Below are positions 16,302-24,563 of a stretch of 64,000 nucleotides of DNA, in pieces; the stretch's first letter is position 1; the number at the start of each line of letters is the position of its first letter. The notes beneath the pieces were generated by a model. That model was not told the origin of the DNA. It saw only the letters and a list, made by a program, of their open reading frames with translations, and did not search any database. A program made the translations under genes and the position numbers. The DNA is from Nocardiopsis flavescens (GTDB lineage: Bacteria > Actinomycetota > Actinomycetes > Streptosporangiales > Streptosporangiaceae), in assembly GCF_900141985.1 (NCBI RefSeq), contig NZ_FQZK01000011.1:124001-188000 (forward strand). Direction: 5' to 3'.

Positions 16302-16484
16302 ATGCCCGAAACCACGGCTCTGGACATCGACCTGCCCGAGTTGAACTTCGACGACATGGAGGTCATGAGCGTCCGCGAGGCCGTCGCCGTCCCCGAGACC
16401 GGCGCGACCAGCGGCTCCAGCAGCTGCACCTCCACCTCCTGCTGCGGCTCCAGCAGCTGCTGCTCCGGCGGCTCCTGCGGCTGA
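16302..16484 (+). CDS. Thiopeptide precursor peptide 1
   Basis: This 60-aa peptide has an acidic leader (residues 1 to about 38) with the hydrophobic/acidic LPELNFDDMEVMSVREAVAV stretch that the RRE of the cyclodehydratase partner is expected to bind. PETGATSG and a Ser/Cys/Thr/Gly-only core from about Ser39-41 to Gly60 follow. Ser41 and Ser52 are 11 residues apart, and the second lies in SSSC, exactly as Ser1 and Ser12 do in the lactazole precursor. These are the predicted dehydroalanine partners of the pyridine, giving a 32-membered ring. Six Cys are available for thiazoles. ATG 16302 follows GAAGAGG. It is the first gene of the cluster and ends in a small hairpin. Confidence 0.93.
   Translation: MPETTALDIDLPELNFDDMEVMSVREAVAVPETGATSGSSSCTSTSCCGSSSCCSGGSCG
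16353..16466 (+). repeat. Direct repeat copy A within precursor 1
   Basis: These 114 bases are identical to 16828-16941 and encode most of the leader recognition region and core. The flanks differ, so the identity marks a recent duplication or gene conversion of the functional part of the precursor. Confidence 0.9.
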
Positions 16485-16782
16485 CGCCGCCCACCGACGG
16501 CAGACCGGGACCGGGTCCCGGATGCCCCGCAAAAGTTCGCCCCGCGTGCGGCGCGGCCTTTGCCCATCCCCCGTCCCCCGACTTTCAAACCCCCCGTTCT
16601 TTTTTCACGCTGCGTCATCGATAAAGCCGTTGATCGTTGGCGCCGACACCGGTCCCCGAAACATCTCAGGGGCGCGGAAATCACCGCTGCCCGCCCGGGG
16701 AAAGCCCTGCCCGCGCATCCGGCCAAAGCGTGAACGAACGACTGGTGTTCTCGTATTCTTCACTCCGCGAAAGGTCTCCCCC
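16485..16782 (+). other. Spacer between the two precursors with hairpin and probable second promoter
   Basis: A small hairpin (CCGGGA 16505-16510 with TCCCGG 16516-16521) follows precursor 1. A T-run at 16599-16604 and an AT-richer stretch near 16605-16640 and 16745-16765 interrupt the GC-rich background and may hold a promoter for precursor 2. No gene is supported here. Confidence 0.45.
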
Positions 16783-16959
16783 ATGCAGGACTCCCCGTCC
16801 ATCGAACTGCCCGACCTCGACTTCTCCGACATGGAGGTCATGAGCGTCCGCGAGGCCGTCGCCGTCCCCGAGACCGGCGCGACCAGCGGCTCCAGCAGCT
16901 GCACCTCCACCTCCTGCTGCGGCTCCAGCAGCTGCTGCTCCTCGGGCTCGTGCGGCTGA
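16783..16959 (+). CDS. Thiopeptide precursor peptide 2
   Basis: This 58-aa peptide is nearly the same as precursor 1 from DMEVMSVREAVAV onward but has a different, shorter N-terminus (MQDSPSIELPDLDFS). The core differs at one residue: Ser instead of Gly three residues after the second Cys-Cys pair (CCSSGSCG against CCSGGSCG), in the tail outside the predicted ring. The macrocycle residues (Ser39 and Ser50 here) are unchanged. ATG 16783 follows AAAGG. The change could give a second congener with an extra dehydroalanine or oxazole. Both copies appear intact and expressible. Two hairpins separate it from the exporter genes. Confidence 0.92.
   Translation: MQDSPSIELPDLDFSDMEVMSVREAVAVPETGATSGSSSCTSTSCCGSSSCCSSGSCG
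16828..16941 (+). repeat. Direct repeat copy B within precursor 2
   Basis: This copy is identical over 114 bases to 16353-16466, 475 bases upstream. Such a long perfect repeat is a hotspot for recombination that would fuse the two precursors and delete one. Confidence 0.9.
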
Positions 16960-16981
16960 TCCGGTCCTGACCCGGACCTGA

Positions 16982-17053
16982 CCGGGATCCGCGACCGGAT
17001 CCCGGCCCGAGGCCCGCGCCCAGGGCGGTTCCCCACCGGTCGGGGGACCGCCC
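16982..17053 (+). terminator. Two stacked hairpins after precursor 2, likely attenuator
   Basis: Hairpin 1 has a 10-bp perfect stem (16982-16991 with 16996-17005). Hairpin 2 pairs 17023-17034 with 17042-17053 with one mismatch. They lie between precursor 2 and the exporter genes, where partial termination would let the precursor be made in excess over the enzymes. No U-tract is present. Confidence 0.55.
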
Positions 17054-17092
17054 CCACCCCCGCGACCCCCACGAGAACACCGAGGGCAGCAC

Positions 17093-18073
17093 GTGCACCC
17101 CAGCGACACCGCAGGCCCCGGCGGCACGGCGTCCGCCGCGACCTCCACCGACCACGCCATCGACGCGTCCGGCATCACCAAGGACTACGGCAAGGGCGAC
17201 GTCCTCCACGGCATCGACTACCGGGTGCCCACCGGTACGGTCTCCGCCCTGCTCGGCCCCAACGGCGCCGGGAAGACCACCCTCATCGAGATCCTGGAGG
17301 GGCACCGCGGCCGCACCTCCGGCCGGCTCTCCGTCCTGGGGCTGGACCCGGGCGACCGCCGCGACTTCGCCCGCCTGCGCACCCGGATGAGCGTCGTCCT
17401 CCAGCAGACCGTGCTCGAACCCGGCCTGTCGGTCCGCGACATCCTGCGCCGCCACGCCTCCTACCACCCCGACCCGGTGGGCCTGGACGAGATCCTCGAC
17501 CAGGTCGACCTCACCGCCAAGCGCTCCGCCCTGGTCAAGTCCCTCTCCGGCGGCCAGCTGCGCCGCCTGGACCTGGCGCTGGCCCTGACCGGCCGCCCCG
17601 AGCTGCTCTTCCTCGACGAGCCCACCACCGGCCTGGACCCGGTGTCGCGCCGCCGCATCCGCGCCCTGGTCTCGGGTCTGCGCGACAGCGGCACCACCGT
17701 GGTCCTCACCTCGCACGACCTCGCCGAGGTGCAGGAGCTGGCCGACCGCGTGGACGTCATCCGCGACGGCGCCTTCCTGGCCACGGGCACCCCCGACGAG
17801 CTGGTCCGCTCCTCGTCGGCGTTCACCGTCGTGGAGTTCGCCGACCCCGGCGTGGCCGCCGACCGCCTCCCCGACGGGGCGAACCTGGTCAACGGCCGGG
17901 TGCGCATCCACACCGACGACCAGGACACCGTGGTCCGCGACGTCCAGGCCTGGGCCGAGCGCGAGAAGGCGACCATCAGCGGGCTGACCATCGTGCCGCC
18001 GACCCTCGACGACGCCTACCTGGCGATGCTCGACGCGGGCGCGCAGAAGACCACCTCGGGGAAGGCCGAATGA
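17093..18073 (+). CDS. ABC transporter ATP-binding subunit (thiopeptide exporter)
   Basis: This is a 326-aa ATPase of the DrrA/CcmA type. It has Walker A GPNGAGKTT, a Q-loop in SVVLQQTVLEPG, signature LSGGQLRRLDLALAL, Walker B LLFLDEPTTGLDP and the switch His in LTSHDLAEVQ. The C-terminal 100 residues are the usual extension of drug-export ATPases. It starts at GTG 17093, and its stop overlaps the permease start by 4 bases, so the two subunits are made together. Its place directly after the precursors and before the modification genes points to export of the finished thiopeptide and so self-protection. No regulator or resistance methyltransferase accompanies it. Confidence 0.93.
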   Translation: MHPSDTAGPGGTASAATSTDHAIDASGITKDYGKGDVLHGIDYRVPTGTVSALLGPNGAGKTTLIEILEGHRGRTSGRLSVLGLDPGDRRDFARLRTRMSVVLQQTVLEPGLSVRDILRRHASYHPDPVGLDEILDQVDLTAKRSALVKSLSGGQLRRLDLALALTGRPELLFLDEPTTGLDPVSRRRIRALVSGLRDSGTTVVLTSHDLAEVQELADRVDVIRDGAFLATGTPDELVRSSSAFTVVEFADPGVAADRLPDGANLVNGRVRIHTDDQDTVVRDVQAWAEREKATISGLTIVPPTLDDAYLAMLDAGAQKTTSGKAE

Positions 18074-18942
18074 GCACCACCGACACCGCGCCCGCCGCCC
18101 GGACCGCCCGCGCCAACGGGCTGCGCACCTTCCTGCTGCACGTCGACGGGGAGCTCAAGGAGTTCTGGCGCTCCCCGATCACCCTGGCGTTCATCGTCCT
18201 CATGCCGGTGATGTTCTACGTCGGCTTCGGGTTCGCGTTCCGCTCCCAGGGCGACACGGTCCTGGACCTGGGCGAGTACTCCATCACCCAGGCCAACCTG
18301 AGCTTCGGCGGCGTCCTGGGGTTCGCCCTCATGTCGGTGGCGTTCGCGAACGTCGCGATCGGCCTGGCGATCCGCCGCCACCAGGGGCTGTTCAAGCGCT
18401 TCCGGACCACCCCGGTCCGGCCGGTCACGGTGATGGGCGCCTACCTCGCCAACACCCTGCTGACCACGGTCATCGTGCTCGGGGTGGTCACGGTGATCGG
18501 GATGTTCATGGGGGTGGAGATCGCGCCGGAGCGCATCCCGCTCGTGCTCGCCGCGGTCGCGCTCGGGTTCGTGTGCATGGCCCCGCTGGGCGCGGCGGCG
18601 TCGCTGGTGCCGCCCAGCGCCGACGCGGCGGTGCCGATGGTCAACGGCGTCTTCTTCCCCACCGCCTTCCTGGCGGGCGGGTTCATCATCCTGCCGCTGG
18701 GCGACACCCTGAGCGCGATCGTCGACGTGCTGCCGGGGCGCCCGCTGACGGTCCTGCTGCACGGCGCGCTGTCGGAGTCCGGACAGGTCTGGGACTGGCC
18801 GTCGGTGTGGCTGCTGCTGGGCTGGTCGCTGCTGGGCACCGTGGTGGCGCTGCGCTGGTTCCGGTGGGCGTCCGAGCGCGAGCCGCGCGGCTTCGGGTCG
18901 GGCCGGCGCAAGGAAGCCGACGCGGACGCGGTGGGCGAGTGA
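18070..18942 (+). CDS. ABC-2 type transporter permease
   Basis: This 290-aa integral membrane protein begins with a short soluble N-terminus followed by about six hydrophobic segments (LAFIVLMPVMFYVGFGFAF is the first). The central AIRRHQGLFKRFRTTPVRP loop is typical of DrrB-like ABC-2 permeases. It overlaps the ATPase gene by 4 bases at the front (ATGA) and the LanB gene by 4 bases at the end (GTGA). With the ATPase it would form a homodimeric or 2+2 exporter for the thiopeptide. Substrate assignment comes from context only. Confidence 0.92.
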   Translation: MSTTDTAPAARTARANGLRTFLLHVDGELKEFWRSPITLAFIVLMPVMFYVGFGFAFRSQGDTVLDLGEYSITQANLSFGGVLGFALMSVAFANVAIGLAIRRHQGLFKRFRTTPVRPVTVMGAYLANTLLTTVIVLGVVTVIGMFMGVEIAPERIPLVLAAVALGFVCMAPLGAAASLVPPSADAAVPMVNGVFFPTAFLAGGFIILPLGDTLSAIVDVLPGRPLTVLLHGALSESGQVWDWPSVWLLLGWSLLGTVVALRWFRWASEREPRGFGSGRRKEADADAVGE

Positions 18943-21611
18943 GCACACCCGGCCCCGCCGACCGCTTCGACCACGTGGAGGGCCCCTACCTGGTCTCCCG
19001 CGTGAACCTGTACCCGTGCCGGCCGCTGCGGTCGGACCGCGCCGACCTGGAGCGCGACCTGCTGCGCACCCTCGCCGACGAGGAGGCGCACCGCGAGCAC
19101 ATCCGCGACCACCTGCTGGAGGCCCTGCACCTGCTCGCCCCGACCCTGGACGGCGAGGACGACCGGCGGACCGCGCTGGCCGTCAAGCGCGACGTGTTCA
19201 ACCGCCGCCCGCCCCGCACGCCCCTGGTGGGGAACCCGCTGGCGTGGCGGATCGGGGCGCTGGGCGAGTGGGCCGACAGCTGGGAGCGCACGCGCGCGGC
19301 CACCGACGCCCTGGACGGGGCGCACGCCGGCGCCCTGGCCCGGGAGCGCGCCGAGCTCGCCGCGTGGGCGCGCGACCCGGACACCGACCGCGCCACGGCC
19401 CTGTCCAGCCCGGACCTGCACCGGGCCGTGGCCGCGCGGGCGGCGGCCCCCGGCGACCGCGAGCCGGACAAGCGCATGCGCAAGGCGGAGCCGGCCCTGG
19501 TGCGGTACCACTCCCGGTCCACGGTCAAGGTGAGCCCGTACTCGCTGTACACCGGCGTGTTCTTCGACGACCTGGAGCACCCGTCCTCCCCCTCCCGCGA
19601 CGGGGAGCCGCTGCGGTTCACCACGGTCACCGGGCTGCGCCGGCTGCTGGTGCGCCAGGCCGCGCGGGCCCTGGCCGCCGACCCGGCGGCGCGCCCGGAG
19701 CTGGAGTGGGTGCTCACCGGCGGCGCGCGCCGCGAGGGCGACCGGCTGCTGGTGCGCCGGCGCCGCTGGGCGCCGCCCGCGGCGGGCTCGCGCGCGGAGG
19801 CGTTCGGCGAGGAGGAGGTCCGCCTGCCCCTGGCCGGGGCCTGGGGCGCCCTGCTCTGCGCGCTGGAGCGGCGGGCCGCCCGGCCGGTGGTCCTGCGCGT
19901 GCTGTGCGAGGAGCTGGCCGCGGACCTCGGACAGCCCCCGGCGGCGCTGCGCGACGTGCTCGCCAAGCTCATCGAGGCCGGGGTGCTGGTGCCCTGGGCG
20001 CCGGCCGCCGAGCAGGACCCGGAGTACGACCGCCGCTGGCACGAGCTGGTCCGCGGCCTGCCGGGCCCGGCGGCGGCCCGGATGGCGGAGGCGTTCGACG
20101 CGTCCAGTGAGGTGCTGCGCGGGTTCGCGGAGGCGGGCGGCGCCGAGCGCGCCCGCGCGGTGACGCACCTGGCGCGGCTGTGGTCGGCGGCGGTCACCCC
20201 GCCGGGGGCGGAGCCCGTCCCGCCCGAGGCCGCCTCGGCCCCCCTGGTGGAGGACTGCCACGTCTCCCGGGGCGCCCCGGTGCCGCGGGAGCGGACCCAC
20301 GGGTGGACGGCCGACCTGCGGCGGATCATGCCGCTACTGCTCGCCCTGGACGACCAGCGGATGCTGTCGGGCGCGCTGGAGACCGTGTTCGTGTCGCGCT
20401 ACGGCGCCGGCGGGCGCTGCGACGACCTGGACGCGTTCGCGGCGCACGCCCGGGCGGCGTTCCCGCTGACCCAGCGGCTGATGGCCGGCGACCCCGGGGC
20501 CCTCGCCGGCGCGGGTGGGGACCTGCGCCGCCTGGTGGCCGCCCGGCGCAGGGCCGTGGGCCACCTGGCCGAGCTGGCGCGCGGGACCGGCGAAGAGGCC
20601 GAGGTCGACCCCTCGGCGGTCGCCGAGATCGCCGGCCTCCTCCCCGAGCGCGAGTTCGCGGCGTACCGCTCCCTGGCCGTGTTCGGCCAGCCGGACGGCG
20701 ACCGGCTCGTCCTCAACCACCTGTACGGCGGACGGGCCCGGTACTTCAGCCGGTTCCTGTCCGCTCTGCCGGAGCGGGTCCGCGACCGGGTCGCCGAGCA
20801 CGTGCGGCGATCGGGCCCGCCCGGCACCCCCACCGTCCACATGCGGTCGGCGCTCGGGTTCAACGCCAACCTGACGCCGCCGCTGGCCGGGGAGGAGCTG
20901 GCGCTGCGCGACGAGCCCGTGGCGCTGCCCGGTCCCGCCACCTCCGATCTGTCGCTGGTGCACACCCCGGACGGGCTGCGGCTGGTGCGGCGCGGCGCCG
21001 GGGGGACCGACGGCGAGATCGACCCGGTGTACACGGGGTTCCTGGTCCCGCACGCGCTGCCCTACGACGAGATGCTCGTGGCGATGGTCGCGGACTCCCC
21101 GTTCTTCTCCTTCAGCGACACCGTGATGGACCTGCACGCCCGCCACGAGGCGGAGGGCTTCACGGGCGCGGTGCCGCGCGTGCGCGCCGGGTCCGTCACC
21201 CTGTTCCGCCGCCGGTGGGCGCTGGAGACCGCGGAGCTGGCGGCCCGCCCGGGCGAGTCCGCGGCGGAGCTGCACCGGCGGGTCAACGCGGTACGGCTGG
21301 CCCGGGGCGTGCCCGACCAGGTGTTCGCGCGCCCGCTCCAGGGCGCCCGGCTGGGGCCGATGGAGCGGGCGATGGCGCCCAAGCCCCAGCACCTGGACTT
21401 CCTGAGCAGGCTGCACACGGCGACGGCCGCCAAGCGGCTCGCGCACCTGGGGCCGCTGCTGCTCGTGGAGGAGATGTCCCCGGACCCGGCCGAGGCGGGC
21501 CTGAGCGGTCCGCGCGGCAGGCACGCCGCCGAGGTGTTCCTCGAACTGGCCGTCGTCCCGGCCGCCTCCCGGGCGGCCGTTCCCCCAGGCGAAGTGAGGC
21601 AGGCTCCGTGA
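18939..21611 (+). CDS. LanB-type tRNA-Glu-dependent glutamylating dehydratase (LazB/TbtB-like)
   Basis: This 890-aa protein of the lantibiotic dehydratase N-terminal family starts at GTG 18939, overlapping the permease stop. In characterised thiopeptide pathways this enzyme transfers glutamate from glutamyl-tRNA to core Ser/Thr, the first step to dehydroalanine. Typical features are the opening PYLVSRVNLYP, YHSRSTVKVSPYSLYTGVF around residue 190, and a C-terminus VEEM-type strand. The elimination domain is missing, as in split LanB systems. Here it is fused to the dehydrogenase at 27788. It overlaps the next gene by 4 bases. A frame open further upstream to 18573 reads through the permease and is discarded. 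Assignment by family and context is strong, with no catalytic residue checked. Confidence 0.93.
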   Translation: MSTPGPADRFDHVEGPYLVSRVNLYPCRPLRSDRADLERDLLRTLADEEAHREHIRDHLLEALHLLAPTLDGEDDRRTALAVKRDVFNRRPPRTPLVGNPLAWRIGALGEWADSWERTRAATDALDGAHAGALARERAELAAWARDPDTDRATALSSPDLHRAVAARAAAPGDREPDKRMRKAEPALVRYHSRSTVKVSPYSLYTGVFFDDLEHPSSPSRDGEPLRFTTVTGLRRLLVRQAARALAADPAARPELEWVLTGGARREGDRLLVRRRRWAPPAAGSRAEAFGEEEVRLPLAGAWGALLCALERRAARPVVLRVLCEELAADLGQPPAALRDVLAKLIEAGVLVPWAPAAEQDPEYDRRWHELVRGLPGPAAARMAEAFDASSEVLRGFAEAGGAERARAVTHLARLWSAAVTPPGAEPVPPEAASAPLVEDCHVSRGAPVPRERTHGWTADLRRIMPLLLALDDQRMLSGALETVFVSRYGAGGRCDDLDAFAAHARAAFPLTQRLMAGDPGALAGAGGDLRRLVAARRRAVGHLAELARGTGEEAEVDPSAVAEIAGLLPEREFAAYRSLAVFGQPDGDRLVLNHLYGGRARYFSRFLSALPERVRDRVAEHVRRSGPPGTPTVHMRSALGFNANLTPPLAGEELALRDEPVALPGPATSDLSLVHTPDGLRLVRRGAGGTDGEIDPVYTGFLVPHALPYDEMLVAMVADSPFFSFSDTVMDLHARHEAEGFTGAVPRVRAGSVTLFRRRWALETAELAARPGESAAELHRRVNAVRLARGVPDQVFARPLQGARLGPMERAMAPKPQHLDFLSRLHTATAAKRLAHLGPLLLVEEMSPDPAEAGLSGPRGRHAAEVFLELAVVPAASRAAVPPGEVRQAP

Positions 21612-22753
21612 CCGTCGGACTCCGAGTGACCTACTACGAAAGCGACAAGGCGGCGCTGCTGGGCGAGTGCCTGGTCCCGGCCGCCCGCCGCGCGGCGGCC
21701 CTGCCGGGGGTCACCGCCGCGTGGCTGCACCTGCACTGGCGGCTGGGCCCGCACTGCGTGCTGTACCTGGACGGCGAGGACGCGGCGGTGGCCGCCGCGG
21801 CGGCCGGCACCGAGTCGGCCGCACGGGCGTTCCTGGAGCGGCGGCCCTCGGCCGCGGACCTGGAGCCGGGACGGTACGCGGCGTTCTCCGAACGGATGGG
21901 CCGCCTGGAGCTGGTGGAGCCCCCGTACGCGCCGCTGGAGCCGGACAACTCGGTGCTGCGCCTGGCCGGCGACCCGGTGGACACGTTCCTGCGCGGACCG
22001 GAGGCGACCGCCCTCAAGGGGCGGGTGCTCACCGACGGGCTGGAGCTGGTGGCCGACCGGGTGGACGGCGCGGGGGCGACCGCCCACGTGTTCGCGGGCA
22101 TGGCGGCGATCGCCTCGCAGTACCCGGAGTGGGGGCTGCGGTCGGGCTACCAGGCGTTCCTGTCGCACTGGAAGGAGTACTTCCACTGGTCGGACCCGGA
22201 CGGGGCGGCACAGGCGCGGCTGGCCGAGTCCTACCGGTCCCAGCGCGGCGACCTGGTCGCGCTGCTCGCGCCCGTGCACGCGGGCACCACCGCCGACCCC
22301 TCGGCACTGGGCTGGCTGGAGTGGACGCGCAGGTGGCTGCCCGAGGCGGTGGAGCTGGCGCGGCGGGACCACATCCTGCCCTACCCGCACCGGGACCGGC
22401 TGACGGCGGCGGCGCGGTTCGGCGACGACGTGCGGGTGCGGTGGAGCGGGTCGGACGAGCGGTCCTACAGCGACTTCCACCGGGAGTTCCGCAAGCTCGA
22501 CTTCACCCGGCTCGGCGACGGGTACGGGTTCGCGGCGTTCCGGTTCGTCATCAACTGCTTCTTCGACCTGCTGCCGCTGATGGGGGTGGCCCCGATCCAG
22601 CGGTACTCGATCGCGTACCTGTTCACCGGGGCCGCCCAGGAGGTGGTGGGCGAGACCTGGGAGGAGACGGTGCGCCGGGTGGTGGAGCACCAGCAGGGCG
22701 ACCCGGGGCTGCGGCCGACGCTGCCCTGGCGGGGCGGTGCGGGCGATGAGTGA
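21608..22753 (+). CDS. Pyridine synthase-like [4+2] cyclisation protein (LazC/TbtD-like)
   Basis: This 381-aa protein starts at GTG 21608 in a GTGA overlap with LanB. It belongs to the thiopeptide branch of the LanB C-terminal superfamily: VTYYESDKAALLGECLVPA at the front, a WLHLHWRLGPHC strand, and a hydrophobic C-terminal part (AFRFVINCFFDLLPLMG). Its size, and its position between the glutamylase and the RRE/E1 gene, match lazC, whose product joins two dehydroalanines into the central pyridine and ejects the leader. The alternative, an eliminase, is disfavoured because that domain is clearly the N-terminal half of the fusion at 27788. This gene is what makes the cluster a thiopeptide rather than a linear azole cluster. 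Confidence 0.82.
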   Translation: MTVGLRVTYYESDKAALLGECLVPAARRAAALPGVTAAWLHLHWRLGPHCVLYLDGEDAAVAAAAAGTESAARAFLERRPSAADLEPGRYAAFSERMGRLELVEPPYAPLEPDNSVLRLAGDPVDTFLRGPEATALKGRVLTDGLELVADRVDGAGATAHVFAGMAAIASQYPEWGLRSGYQAFLSHWKEYFHWSDPDGAAQARLAESYRSQRGDLVALLAPVHAGTTADPSALGWLEWTRRWLPEAVELARRDHILPYPHRDRLTAAARFGDDVRVRWSGSDERSYSDFHREFRKLDFTRLGDGYGFAAFRFVINCFFDLLPLMGVAPIQRYSIAYLFTGAAQEVVGETWEETVRRVVEHQQGDPGLRPTLPWRGGAGDE

Positions 22754-24452
22754 GGCGGAGGCGGGCCGGGCGCTGCGGCTGAAGCGCGGGGTGCGGGCCC
22801 GGTCGCTGGCCGCCGAGGGCGTGGCCGTGAGCATGGGCGCGGCCGCGGTGGTGCTGCGCGGGGCCCCGGCGGAGGCGGTCTGGCGGGCGCTGGAGCCGGC
22901 GCTGCGCGCGGGGTTCACCCGGACAGCGCTGGTGGAGGGGTTCCCCGAGCGGGGGCGGGCGGTGCTCACCGGCATCCTCGACCGGCTGGAGGAGCACGGC
23001 TTCCTGCGCGAGGCCGAGGAGGAGCACGACCTCGACACGGCCGAGACGGCCGCCTACCCGCACCTGGAGGCGCTGACCACCCGGCCGTTCGCGGCGCTGC
23101 GGGCGCTGGCGGCCACACCGGTGCGGGTGCGGGCGGAGTCGGTCCCGGTGGAGGCCGCGGTGCGCCGCGCGCTGGGCCGGGCGGGCTTTCGCGACGTGTC
23201 CGCCGACACCGGTCCGCCGGAGCCGGGGATGCTGGCGACCGCGCGGTCGGCGGTGCCGGGCTCCCCGGAGGCGCTGCACGTGGTCGCCGCCGAGCGCGGC
23301 GTGTGGACGGCCGGGCCGCGCGACACGGCGGCCTCCCCCGCCGCGCTCGACGCGCTGCGCGCCTGGTGCCGGGGGCTCGACGAGCCCGCCGGGGCCGACC
23401 CGGGGGCTCCGGAGTCGGAGGCGGCGCGCACCCTGGTGGCGGCGCAGCTGGCGCTGGCCGTGGTGGCGCACGTGGCCAGGACGACCGGGGGCGCGGCCCC
23501 GGGGGCCGCGGAGGCGGGCCCGGAGTTCATGGTGACCACCGACGAGCTGGTCTCCGAGCCGCACCGGCTGCCGCTGCTGCCGGAGCTGGACGCGGGGCGC
23601 ACCGGGGCGTTTCCCGGGGCCCTCGAGCCCGCGCCGCTGGTCACCGACCGGCTGGACGCGCTGGCGCCCCTGTGGGACCGGGTGTTCGGCCCGGTCGGCG
23701 AGCCGGTGCCGGGCGACCTGCCCCAGCTGCCCGTGGGGCTGGCCCGTACCGGCCGCAGCGGCGGGAGCGGGTGCGGAGTCACCACGGCGGAGGCGAGGCT
23801 GGACGCGCTGGTCGGCTCGCTGCACGCCGCGGCCTGGGGGCCCGGCGCGGGGCCCGGCGGGCGCGGGCTGGGGTCGACGCGCGCCGAGGCGGTGGGCGAC
23901 GCGGTCGGCGACCTGGTGCTGCGCGCCGGGGTGCCGTGGAAGGAGGTGGACCCGCCGGGGCCGATGTCGGCGGCGGCCCGCCGCCTGTGGGCGGCGCTGA
24001 CGCTGCGGTCGGGGGTGGCCGCGTCGGTCCGCTTCCACGAACTGGAGGGCGCGGGCCTGTGGCGGGCCGAGGTGCTGGGGCCGGAGGGCGCGGCGCCCGG
24101 CGCCGCGGACCGGGAGCCGGCGGGCCGCGCGGGCGGGACCGGGCCCGGCGGGGAGGCGGCTCCGGTCGGCGCCGCGGGCCGGGAGGCGGCCCGCCCCGGC
24201 GGGGCCGTCCTCGCCTCGGGCGCGGCGGCCGACCCGGACGCGGCGCTGCGCGAGGCACTGCTCCGCGCGGTCGCCGCCGTCCAGGGCGAGGACCTGCCGG
24301 GGCTGGCGGCGCACGCCGCCCGCACACCGGACGCGGCCGCCTCCCTGGCGGCCTGGGCCGCCGCCACCGGCCGGGTCCGCGTGGCGGCGCCCGCGGGCGC
24401 CGCCGCCTGGGCCGCCCACGGCGTCCACGCGGCGGTGGCCGAGTGGACGTGA
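22746..24452 (+). CDS. RRE-containing E1-like cyclodehydratase partner (LazD/TbtF-like)
   Basis: This 568-aa protein starts at ATG 22746, overlapping the previous stop by 8 bases; an in-frame GTG lies 9 bases earlier. Residues about 8-85 (LKRGVRARSLAAEGVAVSMG onward) form a PqqD-like RiPP recognition element, a winged helix that grips the leader. The remainder resembles degenerate ThiF/E1 proteins of azole clusters. There is no intact zinc-Cys tetrad that I can see, and a long Gly/Ala-rich low-complexity stretch lies near residues 440-490. In known systems the protein delivers the precursor to the YcaO enzyme. It is one of the most GC-biased genes here, which weakens local alignment but not the RRE call. 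Confidence 0.85.
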   Translation: MSEAEAGRALRLKRGVRARSLAAEGVAVSMGAAAVVLRGAPAEAVWRALEPALRAGFTRTALVEGFPERGRAVLTGILDRLEEHGFLREAEEEHDLDTAETAAYPHLEALTTRPFAALRALAATPVRVRAESVPVEAAVRRALGRAGFRDVSADTGPPEPGMLATARSAVPGSPEALHVVAAERGVWTAGPRDTAASPAALDALRAWCRGLDEPAGADPGAPESEAARTLVAAQLALAVVAHVARTTGGAAPGAAEAGPEFMVTTDELVSEPHRLPLLPELDAGRTGAFPGALEPAPLVTDRLDALAPLWDRVFGPVGEPVPGDLPQLPVGLARTGRSGGSGCGVTTAEARLDALVGSLHAAAWGPGAGPGGRGLGSTRAEAVGDAVGDLVLRAGVPWKEVDPPGPMSAAARRLWAALTLRSGVAASVRFHELEGAGLWRAEVLGPEGAAPGAADREPAGRAGGTGPGGEAAPVGAAGREAARPGGAVLASGAAADPDAALREALLRAVAAVQGEDLPGLAAHAARTPDAAASLAAWAAATGRVRVAAPAGAAAWAAHGVHAAVAEWT

Positions 24453-24563
24453 GCACCGTGCCCCTCCGGCGCACCGCCACCGCCCCGGACGGCGCCGGTG
24501 CGCCGCGCCGGGAGCGGACACCCGCCGCGGCACCGCGGCGGGCACACGACGAAGGGGGCGGGC

